Shown: positions 47,306 to 59,455, counted from the first letter of the stretch. The stretch is 64,000 nucleotides of DNA from Telopea speciosissima (GCF_018873765.1 NC_057916.1:32091501-32155500); one strand, 5' to 3'. Made by a program: numbers and translations. Notes: generated by a model from the letters alone, not told the origin.

Positions 47306-48083
47306 ATCTTGATCGGGAGCAAGAGGACTCGATTGATCTTGATTGGGAGCAAGAGGACTCGACTGGTCTTGATTGAGAGAAAGAGGACTCGACTGATCTT
47401 GATTGAGAGCAAGAGGACTCGATTGATCTTGATTGGGAGCAAGAGGACTCGATTGATCTTGATTGGGAGCAAGAGGACTGCATTGATCTTGGTTGGGAGC
47501 AAGAGGACTCGATTGATCTTGATTAGGAGCAAGATGACTCGATTGATCTTGATTGGGAGCAAGAGGACTCGACTGATCTTGATTGGGAGCAAGAGGACTC
47601 AATTGATCTTGATTGGGAGCAAGAGGACTCGATTGATCTTGGTTGGGAGCAAGAGGACTCGATCGATCTTGATTGGGAGCAAGAGGACTCAATTGATCTT
47701 GGTTGGGAGTAAGAGGACTCGATTGATCTTGATTGGGAGCAAGAGGACTCGACTGATCTTGATTGGGAGCAAGAGGACTCGACTGATCTTGATTGGGAGC
47801 AAGAGGGCTCGACTAATCTTGATTGAGAGCAAGAGGACTCGATTGATCTTGATTGGGAGCAAGAGGACTCGATTGATCTTGATTAGGAGCAAGAGGACTC
47901 GACTGATCTTGATTGAGAGCAAGAGGACTCGATTGATCTTGATTGGGAGCAAGAGGACTCGATTGATCTTGATTGGGAGCAAGAGGACTCGAGTGATCTT
48001 GATTGAGAGCAAGAGGACTCGATCGATCTTGATTGGGAGTAAGAGAACTCAATTGATCTTGATTAGGAGCAAGAGGAATCGAT
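47306..48083. repeat. 30-bp minisatellite, array B1
   Basis: About 26 copies of the same 30-bp unit as arrays 0 and A. Confidence 0.95.
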
Positions 48084-49945
48084 TGATCTTAGTGCTAACC
48101 TCTTGAACAAGAGTTAGTATGACTCATGATAGATGATCTTAGTGCTAACCTCTTAGACCACCGTGGTGGGGGAGGGTGAGCAGTACCTCCTTCAGCATTT
48201 TATAAGTCATTTTGGGGATGTTAGGGTGATTTGGTTTAGATGTAGGGACAAGAGTCCTTCTTGAGAGAGATACCAATGTCCGTCCGTGTCTGTTGTCATC
48301 ATCCGGGGTGACAAAATTCGGTGTCTCTGAGGACTCGATTGATCTTGATTGGGAGCAAGAGGACTCGATTGATCTTGGTTGGGAGCAAGAGGGCTCGACT
48401 AATCTTGATTGAGAGCAAGAGGACTCGATTGATCTTGATTGGGAGCAAGAGGACTCGATTGATCTTGATTAGGAGCAAGAGGACTCGACTGATCTTGATT
48501 GAGAGCAAGAGGACTCGATTGATCTTGATTGGGAGCAAGAGGACTCGATTGATCTTGATTGGGAGCAAGAGGACTCGAGTGATCTTGATTGAGAGCAAGA
48601 GGACTCGATTGATCTTGATTGGGAGCAAGAGGACTCGATCGATCTTGATTGGGAGTAAGAGAACTCAATTGATCTTGATTAGGAGCAAGAGGAATCGATT
48701 GATCTTAGTGCTAACCTCTTGAACAAGAGTTAGTATGACTCATGATAGATGATCTTAGTGCTAACCTCTTAGACCACCGTGGTGGGGGAGGGTGAGCAGT
48801 ACCTCCTTCAGCATTTTATAAGTCATTTTGGGGATGTTAGGGTGATTTGGTTTAGATGTAGGGACAAGAGTCCTTCTTGAGAGAGATACCGATGTCTGTC
48901 CGTGTCCTGTTGTCATCATCGCCGGGGGGTGACAAAATTCAGTGTCTACAGGACTCGATTGATCTTGATTGGGAGCAAGAGGACTCGATTGATCTTGGTT
49001 GGGAGCAAGAGGACTCGATCGATCTTGATTGGGAGCAAGAGGACTCAATTGATCTTGGTTGGGAGCAAGAGGACTCGATTGATCTTGATTGGGAGCAAGA
49101 GGACTCGACTGATCTTGATTGGGAGCAAGAGGACTCGACTGATCTTGATTGAGAGCAAGAGGACTCGATTGATCTTGATTGGGAGCAAGAGGACTCGATT
49201 GATCTTGATTGGGAGCAAGAGGACTCGAGTGATCTTGATTGAGAGCAAGAGGACTCGATTGATCTTGATTGGGAGCAAGAGGACTCGATCGATCTTGATT
49301 GGGAGCAAGAGAACTCAATTGATCTTGATTAGGAGCAAGAGGAATCGATTGATCGTAGTGCTAACCTCTTGAACAAGAGTTAGTATGATTCATGATAGAT
49401 GATCTTAGTGCTAACCTCTTGGACCGCCGTGGTGGGGGAGGGTGAGCAGTACCTCCTTTAGCATTTTATAAGTCATTTTAGGGATGTTAGGGTGATTTGG
49501 TTTAGATGTAGGGACAAGAGTCCTTCTTGAGAGAGATACCGATGTCTGTCCGTGTCCTATTGTCATCATCGCCGGGGGGTGACAAAATTCAGTGTCTACA
49601 GGACTCGATTGATCTTGATTGGGAGCAAGAGGACTCGATTGATCTTGATTGGGAGCAAGAGGACTCAATTGATCTTGGTTGGGATCAAGAGGACTCGATT
49701 GATCTTGATTGGGAGCAAGAGGACTCGAGTGATCTTGATTGGGAGCAAGAGGACTCAATTGATCTTGGTTGGGAGCAAGAGGACTCGATCGATCTTGGTT
49801 GGGAGCAAGAGGACTCAATTGATCTTGGTTGGGAGCAAGAGGACTCGATCGATCTTGATTGGGAGCAAGAGGACTCAATTGATCTTGGTTGGGAGCAAGA
49901 GGACTCGATTGATCTTGATTAGGAGCAAGAGGAATCGATTGATCT
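48084..49945. repeat. Higher-order repeat of minisatellite plus LTR-end pieces
   Basis: Three successive blocks of roughly 590-650 bp. Each has a TTAGTGCTAACCTCTT tail phrase, about 175 bp of LTR right end (48157-48330, 48774-48950, 49424-49600), then a 340-400 bp minisatellite stretch. In the second and third blocks the LTR piece ends exactly at GTGTCTACA and is followed by GGACT and the minisatellite in register. Confidence 0.88.
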
Positions 49946-50500
49946 TAGTGCTAACCTCTTGAACAAGAGTTAGTATGAGTCATGATAGATGATTGGAGTT
50001 TATGTATGAGGACTTTTCCTCACCATTTAGGGTTTTTCCCCTTTTCAGGGCCTTTCTTGAAAATATTTTTCTTTCAGTTTTTTTTTTCTTTGTTCTACGA
50101 GGTAAGACCCTCGATGCGAAGAAGTATTGTGGTGCGGAGAAGGTGTTCTCATGGTATAGACATCATTCGCCGATGATGGCACGTGGAAAGCCACTCTTGA
50201 TCAATCTAAGACAACGATATGAGCGTACTTATAGCCGATCTGCTGACCGTGGAAGCGACACACTCCGATCGTTACGAGGGAAAGATATGGTTTCGATGAG
50301 GGACGGGTCTCATCTGAAATGCTTATCGGGAATGAGCCATTCACGATTTTTGACAATGGTTGGATGATAAAATTATGCGCAAGTGCAGAAGTGGTCAAGA
50401 GATCACGACGATCAGACCATACATGAGTCCGGTACTGGCCAGATGAAATAATGATTTGGATGATAAATTGTCCGTGGGTTTAGACTAAAAAGGATCGATT
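49946..50500 (-). other. Spacer between minisatellite and hairpin field, interior B
   Basis: Non-coding counterpart of 37177-37734. Confidence 0.65.
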
Positions 50501-51568
50501 CGTACATGAGTACAATGGAGCCCGAAAGATTCATGGGATGATCGAACTACACACGAGTATAGTTAAGATCAGAAAGTTCAATGATTAATTTGTACATGAG
50601 TACAAGGAGGATCAAATAATGGATCAATCTTGTACACGAGTACAATGAGGATCAAATGATGGATCAATCTATACATGAGTACAATGGAGACTGAAGATTC
50701 ACGGGATGATTGATCTACACACTAGTATAGTGAAGATAAAAAAAATGTTAATGATTAACTTATACACAAGTACAAGGATAATTAGATAGTGGATCAATCT
50801 TGTACATGAGTACAAAGAGGATTAGGATGATGGGTCAATCTGTACATGAGTACAATGGAGACTGAAGATTCACGGGATGATCGAACTACACACAAGTATA
50901 GTGAAGATAAAAAATGCTAATGATTAACTTGTACACAAGTACAAGAAAAATCAGATAATGGATCAATCTTGTACATGAGTACAAAGAAGATCAGGATGAT
51001 GGGTCAATCTGTACTCGAGTACAATGGAGACCAAAAGATTTATAGATTTATTGAACTACACGCGAGTATAGGGAGGATTAGAAAGTTCACAAAGTAATCA
51101 AACTATATGTGAGTATAGTGGGATCGAAAAAATCAATGAATGATCAAGCTATACACAAGCACAGCAAGGTTCAATAGGGTCAATGGTTCAATCAATTTGT
51201 ACGGGAGTACAGCTGGGACCAGAAGATTCAAATGGTAATCGAACTATACACGAGTATAGCAGGGATCAAAAGGATCAAATTGCACGAGAGTATGAAACCA
51301 TACGTGAATCTGGTATAACCGAAAGATCAAACTAACAGTGATCCAAAAAACCAAATGCACATGAGTGCAGAAGTGGTTAAGGACTTGGTCAAACTGTTCA
51401 TTGGGCCAAATCATTGGAGATCAAGTTGTACATGGATTCAACAGTGATCAGATAATCCAATTGCACGTGAGTGCAGGAAGTACGAGGGTCCGATGGAACT
51501 AAATGATTAGAGCCCAAACTGTATACGAATTCTGTCATAATTGGTTGAGTAGGTTGCACGCGAGTGCA
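50501..51568. repeat. Field of short dyad-symmetric hairpins, interior B
   Basis: Counterpart of 37735-39392, about 590 bp shorter through loss of repeat blocks. It keeps CTATAC/GTATAG (51244-51259) and GTTGCAC/GTGCAAC near 51553-51570. Confidence 0.85.
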
Positions 51569-52384
51569 ACGAACATAAGAATTCAGATGGTATATGATCA
51601 AGGCATTGGTCAGGAAAATGCAATCCTATGCATGTGCAGTATTCATGATGAAAATGGAAAAGCAATCCAAAATGTATACCATTAGATGCCAAGTAGTGCA
51701 TGGGTATTATGATGATGAAAACAGGATAGCACATGAGTGCTATCATGATCGAATTACTGGAATGCTTAAAGGATAATGCAATCTTATGCACACGGATCCA
51801 TGATGACAATGGCAAAGAAGTCTATCATTAAAACTCAGGTAGTTGGCATTATGATCCAAAATGCAACGATAAAAAAAAAAACAATCTTATGCAAGTAATC
51901 TTTTTTTATCTTTTTTTTAAAAGTTTTTTGCATGCAAAGGGAATCACAGTCCTAATGCAAATTATGTCATGCAAAAAGGAAAACACAACCCTATGCAAGT
52001 AATCAATACAAGCAAGTGAAAAGTAATCACATACAAACATAGACACTTACCAGATATTCTCCATTTTTGTGTTGCACAACACTTGTCCTTCACAAAAGCT
52101 TCGTGTAAAATTATAGGTTACCAAAAATATACTTTGGCAGAGAAATCTGAGATTCACTCAAACCCCCATTTTTTTTTCTTCTTAAGAAACAATCTTATTT
52201 ATGAGAGAAATTTATTTTGAAAACTTATGGTTATTCACATTCTGACCTAGTAATGCACAATTCCACATAGACATATTATTCTCATCCCGTTACACACGTA
52301 GACTCGTCAAACATCGCTTGTCCAACATCGAACTGGTGTGGGGTGAATTTTTGACAAAGCGAGTCAAAAGGGTAAATTGAGAGA
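51569..52384. other. Non-coding interior B
   Basis: Matches 39393-40226; no coding homology. Confidence 0.55.
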
Positions 52385-52840
52385 ATGTGTATGAACAAGA
52401 TGGTGGATAGGTCATTCTTCCCTTCTTTCATGGAGAGTCATGGCAGTTTATCCCATACAGTATCATCCTTCTCTGCTTGTACGGTCATTTTGTCTTTTAG
52501 GCTGAGACTCTTCATGATTGAGAGTCGATCTTCATGGACAACATGCCCCTTTAATTTCACATGCTCTTGCCTGGTGGATTGCCCCAAGGAAACAAATCCT
52601 TTTTCCTTATGCTCCTTTGTCCTTCTTATCTTGGATAGAGATTGCCTCAGTGATAAGTTAATTCTTCTGGTCGTCTTACTGGTTGAGAGGGTGAGTACAA
52701 TACTGCTGGCATTTAATCCCCTAATCATTTCTTCAGAAATCTTCATGATTTTGGTAGACGTGCTTCTTTTTCTTCACATCATCGGATCGCATCAAAGAGA
52801 GAGGGATACTAGTGGGAAAGGGGAAAAAGTAGAAATATGA
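52385..52840 (+). CDS. Antisense open frame, copy in interior B, unknown
   Basis: 151 codons, the counterpart of 40227-40664, with the same leucine-rich predicted product and no stop. The opposite strand also has a 102-codon frame (52438-52746), lysine/serine-rich and soluble-looking, which is broken by a TGA in interior A. Strand overlap of open frames means at least one of the two is a shadow. Confidence 0.3.
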   Translation: MCMNKMVDRSFFPSFMESHGSLSHTVSSFSACTVILSFRLRLFMIESRSSWTTCPFNFTCSCLVDCPKETNPFSLCSFVLLILDRDCLSDKLILLVVLLVERVSTILLAFNPLIISSEIFMILVDVLLFLHIIGSHQRERDTSGKGEKVEI

Positions 52841-54362
52841 TAGATATGACGCAAGTGAGCAAAAATAAAAAATTGTACATGGACGAATGGAAAACTGTAC
52901 ATGTGGGAGGACCGAACTTGATTATTACTTCATCAAGTTGCCTACGTACCCCAAATAGGGATCAGGTCGAACGTAGTTCAGGACAAAGATGTCTTAATGT
53001 CAAAGCCTTGATGATTAAGTTCCATCATAGCCGGCTGAGCTCGAAACTGTGGACGAGGGTCTCATCACCATTTGGCCCGGGAGGGCTTTACTAGGATGTA
53101 ATGGGGCTTAGGACTGGGTTCCAAAGGATGGTAAAGGCTCAAATGTGCCCCTCGGGTCTAACCATGACTCGACACTTCTGCTCCCAAAACTTTATCAAGA
53201 TTCTGGTAACTGAACTTGTTGGGGAATTTCTTCTTTTTTAATAATGTAATCAAGAAGTTTGGCAATCCCTCTCGTGTCTCAATTGAAGACTTTGGTAATT
53301 TTAACCCTGATAATTTTGACAATATTGTCTCCGAAGGAAAAGTGGCTATTTTTGCCCCATGGTCTAAGTGCTCCCAATTATTTGCAATGCCTTGAGCCAA
53401 TGCATCCTTTCTTCTCTTTTTTTTTTGTCTTTTTTTTTTTGAACTCTCATTTTTTTTTTTCTCTTTTTGTTTTGGTTGTCATTTTTTTTTTTGGAGCTCT
53501 TTTTTTTGGAACTCTCATTTTTTTTTCTTTTTGAGATTGGCCCAATTTTGATTGTGGAGACAGAGCTACTCTTTTTTTTTTTTTTTTTAAATCCTTCAGA
53601 AACGTATTGCCCTTGTGACATCTTACTTCACCGAGAGACCTCTTCCGGTTAGACCCTAGAAGCTAATGGGACATTTTGATGAGCAAGAAGATATATGGAT
53701 AATGAGGTGTGGGTGGGCCAAAGTGAGTTTTTTTTTTTTTTTTTTAAGGGAACGGCTAAGGTACAACTGGGGGACTAGCGGATTTTATTGTCTCAGGGTT
53801 TATTTGAGATGACTAGCGGCCAAAGGGGGCCTCCCTTAACAGGCTTTATGAGATAAAATCTTCATCCAGGCTTCCGACTCGTTGGAAGGGGATCAGATGT
53901 ATGGAAAGCTCTAGATCTTTGACCATCAAGACTTTGACATTGGAAAGAAGGGAAGTAATTTTTATTTTTTATTTTTTTTGGTTTATTAAAACTAGCAGTC
54001 ATGAGGTCATCATAAACTATTATTTAGATGAAAGAGAAAAGAAAGAGAACGAGTAGGTGGACGAGAGAACATATTCATTGACGGCTAATGGAAAATACAC
54101 GGTGGATGAGTTTACAAAAGGAAATTTGACTGAATGAAAAGACCTAAAGAACTAAGGGATGCAGACCCGATGATGTTTTCGATGCGATCCTGTCTACACA
54201 AGAGTAAAAATCTTTATCGCTTTGTCACGGGACTATGCAGTTTGTACCATGAAAAATGCCATTCTAACTAGAGCCGGGTGCTGGAACTATTTCCAGTCAG
54301 CAAGACTAATGCTCGTCAAATTAATGACCGTAGTTTAACGCCTTCGGGCGATAGTGATGTCC
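52841..54362. other. Non-coding interior B with long T-runs
   Basis: Counterpart of 40665-42169. T-rich tracts lie at 53418-53530 and 53570-53590. No pol motifs were found. Confidence 0.55.
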
Positions 54363-55413
54363 TCAATCAGTGTTTGCCCCTGTTCCATCGGAGGAATACG
54401 AAGAACTTTCTTCGACGATTCTACCATTTTGCAGGCTGGCAATGTAAAAGAAGTATTCTCTTTTAAAAGTGCTGGTAGCATCAAAAGGATTTTCCCATAA
54501 TCCTGGAGGAATCTGCTCCTTAGGGACTCTGTTAATCTCGCACAAATGATTCCTTATCTTCTCCCAATCATCCTTTCTGTATCCTCAATTACAGAAATCC
54601 CCCAAATTGAATGTTGTACCAAAATGAAAGGTGCAGTGAGGTTGACGCATGATCAGATTCGCATTTGGTTCTTCTCGTGACTCCTGTATCCAATACGGGG
54701 TTATGGAGGGTATAGAGGACATTCCATTTTGCACAACTGAATAATTGCTCGAGCCACTGAGTCTGGGTCTGAAATCGAAGAAGAAATTTCATTGTGTTTG
54801 ACCGAGGAGGAACAAATTATGGATGCAATTCGTCCTGGCTCATATAGGTCAACAATTCTGGAACACGAAAGCTGAATGCTACCACGTACCTTTCGCAAAG
54901 GTACAGAAGGAAACAAAGGGCTTCAGTAGACAACTGGTAGAGGTCTCTTATCCCGAAGATATTGAGGAAAGGATAATCTGGATGGACAGGAAGTCCTCGG
55001 AGGTCATCATTCCCACGGTTGAGGAGAGTAATTTCATGAAACAAATCCAGGCAATCTTCACTCCTTGATTATAAGACCTGATGCATGATCTATTCTTGGA
55101 GATAGAAAGGTAAAAGGTCAATCCGATATTGCAATCCTGCCAAAACCTCTTTTTCCTTGGTCTCTTCATGGCCTTCAAACCCATTCAGCTTGGTCATATC
55201 AGTTGTTGAAGGAAGAGAGGATTCATGAATATCCTGGGAGAACATTATTGATGGAGACTTTTGACCTGTCACTACCTCTTCTAAAGGAACCGACAAAGCT
55301 TGGATCAAGGAGGTGGGATCAAACCCTTCTAAATCTTCTTCGAGGGCATTGATTGTCTAATTAACAGACTATTATTTTACCCCTAGCTTGAATTTTCCTG
55401 CTTCCAGCAGGTC
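54363..55413 (-). pseudogene. Unknown Gag-linked domain, broken copy (interior B)
   Basis: The same domain as 42170-43309, readable in pieces (55090-55308, 54817-55044, 54589-54792, 54363-54545) separated by frameshifts. The start has glutamine codons turned to stops (TAA/TAG at the GHAI-Q site and in the following linker). Comparing the two copies should allow the original frame to be inferred. Confidence 0.7.
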
Positions 55414-56517
55414 TTAGATAGCATGCCCGGGTGTAATGCATTCATTAGTGGGGTGCCCCTCTTGGGTGTGATAGTCATAGTATTGATTTGGATTATACCA
55501 AAATGGTGGAGGATCCATGACCGGTCGCGGAGGAATTGTGCCCAGAAGTCCCAGTTTCTTCAATTCAGCATATGCAAGAGACCTAGCCACACCCAAATCG
55601 GCGAACTCACATTGTCTTGAATTTTCCATATTTGCCTCCGAATTTTGGCTATGATATTGCATTGTGTGGCTATACTGGCCATATGCCTTTCTGAGCAATT
55701 TGTCTTCAATATGCTTCCCTACGGCCATTAGCTCTTCAAAAGTCTTGAGGTGTTGGTAGTAAAGGCAATCGTGATATTCTCCGTACCGATTCTCCAGGAT
55801 CATCTCCACCTGTTCTGCTTCTTTCAGGCGATTCCACATCTTTACGGCCTTCTCTATAAACCACATAATGAAATTGTAGAACCCTTCAGTAGGGCCTTGC
55901 CTTAGTGTCTCCAACTCTCTCCGTGTGACATCCACTTCAGTGTTGTATGAGTACTGCTTTGTAAAGGCTCTCACCACTGTTGACCAAGTCTGAGTCTGTG
56001 CCTGATCTAACTGTGTCAACCATCGCAAAGCAGGTCCAGCGAGCGAGTAGAGAAAAGTCTGCCCCATTTGATTTTCCTTGTGGCCCCAAGATTTAGCCAC
56101 TGTAGCAAAGATTTTGAGGTGAGCTTCAGGATCACCTGAACCATCAAATTTATCCAATTTCCATTTAAAGTCTTCGGGTATCTTTCCTTCAGGGAAGAAC
56201 ACTAAGTTATCTTCAGGCTCCTCGTGAACCGTGTCCTTGACAATAATTTCAAGCTTTTCAACTTTCTCCCTCATCATACGCTCTCTTTCAGTCTCGGGAT
56301 ACTCCTGAGTTACGTTGATCACGGCATCTTCTTCCTCCATCATAATCTTGGTGGGTACCCTAGGCACTGTCGGGACTACTCTGCGAGTCATAGGCTGAGC
56401 ATGCTCCGGCTCCCTGAAAGTAGGTATTGTGCCTCCTTGGGACATGTCTCGTACTGTTTGCAAGATTTGCACCATAAATTGCTTCATCTCTGCCACCTCA
56501 GCCTGTAATTGGTCCAT
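55414..56517 (-). CDS. Tat-type Gag, open copy (interior B)
   Basis: 367 codons on the minus strand. Order: coiled N-terminal segment (MDQLQAEVAEMKQFMVQILQ), proline/charged linker, retrotransposon gag core (FKWKLDKFDGSGDPEAHLKI, LAGPALRWLTQLD, FYNFIMWFIEKAVKMWNRL), KTFEELMAVGKHIEDKLL, and a C-terminal zinc-binding remnant (YYDYHTQEGHPTNEC) where the first cysteine is tyrosine. It ends at TAA 55414-55416, where interior A has CAA and reads on, so the stop is probably secondary. A frameshift upstream has removed the longer start seen in interior A (MDSLGSD). It would assemble particles. It is the longest Gag frame in the window. Confidence 0.85.
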   Translation of the reverse strand: MDQLQAEVAEMKQFMVQILQTVRDMSQGGTIPTFREPEHAQPMTRRVVPTVPRVPTKIMMEEEDAVINVTQEYPETERERMMREKVEKLEIIVKDTVHEEPEDNLVFFPEGKIPEDFKWKLDKFDGSGDPEAHLKIFATVAKSWGHKENQMGQTFLYSLAGPALRWLTQLDQAQTQTWSTVVRAFTKQYSYNTEVDVTRRELETLRQGPTEGFYNFIMWFIEKAVKMWNRLKEAEQVEMILENRYGEYHDCLYYQHLKTFEELMAVGKHIEDKLLRKAYGQYSHTMQYHSQNSEANMENSRQCEFADLGVARSLAYAELKKLGLLGTIPPRPVMDPPPFWYNPNQYYDYHTQEGHPTNECITPGHAI

Positions 56518-57424
56518 TTGTCGACCTAACCGTACTCGGGTGGATCACTGCCTAACAAATCCATGGTGATTCTATCCGGGAAAAGCCTGATCGAACTCTA
56601 CCTCACGATGTTGGGTGGAGAAGGGGAAGTCCTGAACACCTCTGGATTGGATCAGACCAATTTGGGTTAGCCTATTGTCATAACGAGCTCACGCGGGTAA
56701 CAAGAAGTCTTTTGATGTGAATTGTACTTTACATAAGTCAGAGAGAATTATTTCAAGTCACAAGGAATTCACTTGAGTATGTAAAAAATATATATATTTT
56801 TTTAAACATTTTTTTGGTATTTTTTTTTATCATTTTTTTTTTATTTGGCTCAAGAAATCGAAGTCGTCATTGGAGCTTCTGATATTGTAGAAGTTCTCTC
56901 AGACCATACTTCAAATGCCATCGTCGCCCAAACATTTCTTAAAAAAGAAAAATAAACAAACAAAGAAGAAAGTCGAGTTTCAAGTTCCTGATGATTATAT
57001 CTTGAATCAATACGAGGTGCCCCATTTTCGAGGGACATGTTGGAATCCATCATACGGGAGTGGGCTCCCATCTTTCTTCGAGGGACTATCGCGGGACTAT
57101 GGAATTCCTTACTTTGGGTGGCGTCTTGTATTGAGGCCAGACTAATCATCAAGCGACCTTAAACTCGGTCCTTCTTACAGCTAACAAGGGTTAGTTTGTG
57201 TCGCACCCTAATCATATATGGTCTATTTTCCTACATGATGCATGTAAGGGGTAGGCTTGATAGGACAGAAAAAGGTCACCCTTGACAGAACCGATATACC
57301 TATCGCTCGTGGTTGCGAATTGCGGGTACGTGGTTCTTTTAATATACTTGGAGAGTAGGTCACTCAATCTCAGAGTAATCATGCTAGTGCCTTTTTTGAA
57401 TGGCTAAAGCATCCCACAACACAC
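56518..57424 (-). other. 5' untranslated part of interior B, cut by insertion
   Basis: Matches 44367-45250. It ends at CACAC (57420-57424), where the SIRE-like LTR begins. The rest of this leader, its primer site and 5' LTR should lie beyond 64000. Confidence 0.7.
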
Positions 57425-58814
57425 TGTTGGGTAACCTAGAGGGGGGTGAATAGGTTACCACTAGTGGATTTTGCCTCTTTTTCGATTGGTTGCACACTTA
57501 TATTAAATACAAAAAGCAGAAGTAAATGAGGCACAAGATTTATAGTGGTTCGGCTAACTTAGCCTACATCCACTCCTCTCAACCTTGAGAGAATTCCACT
57601 AGTATTTCCCTTTCAATACAATAGGTGGGGAAATGACACCTTTACAACTCTTTTTAACAGGATAAGAGGATCCTTACAATCTTAGTTTCAGGACAAGAGT
57701 ATCCTTTCAATCTCTTAAGGATGAGAGGGTCCTTATACTAATCTAAGTACAGTCTAGATTAATACAACAATGCTTTATCAAATCAAAAGCATAAACAATT
57801 AAATACAATAGAAGTTTGGTATAAATACCTATCAAAGAGTAGTGACACTTTTACCCTTTGAGTGATGGTGCTCAATGATATGAATGAGAGTGATGCACCT
57901 TGAGTCTCCTAGATGACTCTCCTTGATGGCATGAGTTGGAGAGAGTGGAGAGTTAAGAGCTTGGTAATATCTCTTTGAAGAGCTTGAATTGAATAATTTA
58001 GCTCAATGATAAATTCTCACTTTTGTACCTTCTCAAATGTACAATGCACTTTTTCTATCAAAAGATGTGTTTTGTTCCTTGTTTGGATGTGTTTTATAAA
58101 GCCAAAAGTTGGAGTTTGTTTGTTCTCCAACGGATATAAAGCTGTCATATTTTTAGACGCTTGGTCGACCTATAAAAGTTGTCGGTCGACCATCAAAAAT
58201 CTAGCCGTTGAGCCCAAGTTTGGGGCTGTAGGTCGATTGTCGGTCGACCTATGGATCGACCTACAAGTGTCGGTCGACGATAGATCTGTCGGTTGCAACC
58301 GGACAAGCTCGGAAACAGGTCTGTATTTTTTATATTCTGTAGGTCGACCGACAGAGTCTGTAGGTCGACCGACAGATAGTTATCCTATTTTTTGATTGTC
58401 TGTCAAGGGGATTTTTGATCCGGCTTGCTTGGGGACTTCATAGGTTTTTGTCTAACACTTTAATGGCCATGTTTCTTGAGTCTAGGGCATGGGAATGAGT
58501 TCCTCCTAGGGTCTCTTACATGTGAATGCAATGTGTTTGTGATGTGATATGTACATGTAATGAAATGTGTTCTAATGCACTTGAATCTTCTTGGAGAGTC
58601 TTTGTCTTGGCTTCCTTTAGAAGATGTTCCTCAATCTTCAAATTTCTTCTTTTCCTTAACTCTTCTGTCGTGAGCTCCGTTGATCAAGTCTTTCCTGGAT
58701 GCTTGATGTTCCCAACGTCTGACTATGAGGTTTGCTTAAAGATTGGAATATTAGTATTAATCTTAATGTTTGTTATCATCAAAATTAGTTTATGGAGGAA
58801 TGTGTTTTCCAACA
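57425..58814 (-). repeat. 3' LTR of the SIRE-like element
   Basis: 1390 bp, plus-strand ends TGTTGGGTAACC and TTTCCAACA. It contains several GGTCGACC palindromes (58163-58372). Confidence 0.85.
58150..58385. repeat. GGTCGACC palindrome cluster in the SIRE-like LTR
   Basis: At least five copies of GGTCGACC, often extended to GTCGGTCGACC or GGTCGACCGACAG (58163-58170, 58184-58191 and others to about 58375). The same motif recurs at 60663-60670 and 60685-60692. Confidence 0.8.
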
Positions 58815-58830
58815 ATCTCCCCCTTTTTGA
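58815..58830 (-). other. Polypurine tract of the SIRE-like element
   Basis: Minus strand CAAAAAGGGGGAGAT directly before the LTR start TGTTGGAAAAC. A second similar tract (AAAAGGGGGAGAAG) lies near 59039-59052. Confidence 0.85.
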
Positions 58831-58927
58831 TGATGACAAACATGTGATTCAAAATATGCATTACTCATGTATGTATGCAATTCAAGATAAATATATGCAT
58901 TATTCATGTGGGCATGTAACTCAAGAT

Positions 58928-59007
58928 GAATTTGTATTATCATACATCATAATTCAAGGTATGCATTGAATTTGTATTATCATACATCATAATTCAAGGT
59001 ATGCATT
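58928..59007. repeat. 40-bp tandem duplication
   Basis: GAATTTGTATTATCATACATC... repeated twice, identical by eye. Another short duplication (ACAATCTTAGGGTGGCTCCC) lies at about 59090-59170. Confidence 0.85.
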
Positions 59008-59455
59008 ATCACATAAAATGAATATTTGAATCATAACTTCTCCCCCTTTTGTCAACACAAAAAGGAGGTGTAGAGCATGAACAAGCACAAACAATCTTAG
59101 GGTGGCTCCCCTAAGCCGTCTTTAGTAACCATGAACAAACAAAAACAATCTTAGGGTGGCTCCCCTAAGAAAATGACTTCTGCATGGTTAGAAGAACAGA
59201 GAGCAAATAATATGAAGCCCAATAAAGTGTTAATTTTAAAAGCATCACATGCTTCAAAAATAGAAGTTCCATGTTTTAAAAGTATGCCATAAAAGTACAG
59301 ATCAAGAGTTCTAATATAAAGTCAGTGATGTCAACTATCTCTACTGGGGAGGAGGAGGAAAGAAATGCAGATTGAGACGCTGTAAGATCACTTGGTTCTC
59401 CTGTTGGATGCGAAGAATCTCTTCTTGATCTTTGTGGAGAGAGGTGAAGTGATCA

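Larger units (their letters stand above)
30853..57424 (-). mobile_element. Compound Tat-type Gypsy array without pol
   Basis: Three LTRs and two large internal regions of one family, all minus-strand: LTR0 30853-32339, partial interior to 33933, LTR1 33934-35028, interior A 35029-45657, LTR2 45658-46817, interior B 46818-57424 (then broken by a SIRE-like element). The primer site matches tRNA-Arg, as in Ogre/Tat elements, and Gag is Tat-like. No protease, reverse transcriptase, RNase H or integrase motif was found in either interior, so the family is non-autonomous in the manner of TR-GAG elements. The arrangement suggests a nested insertion plus unequal recombination. Confidence 0.75.
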
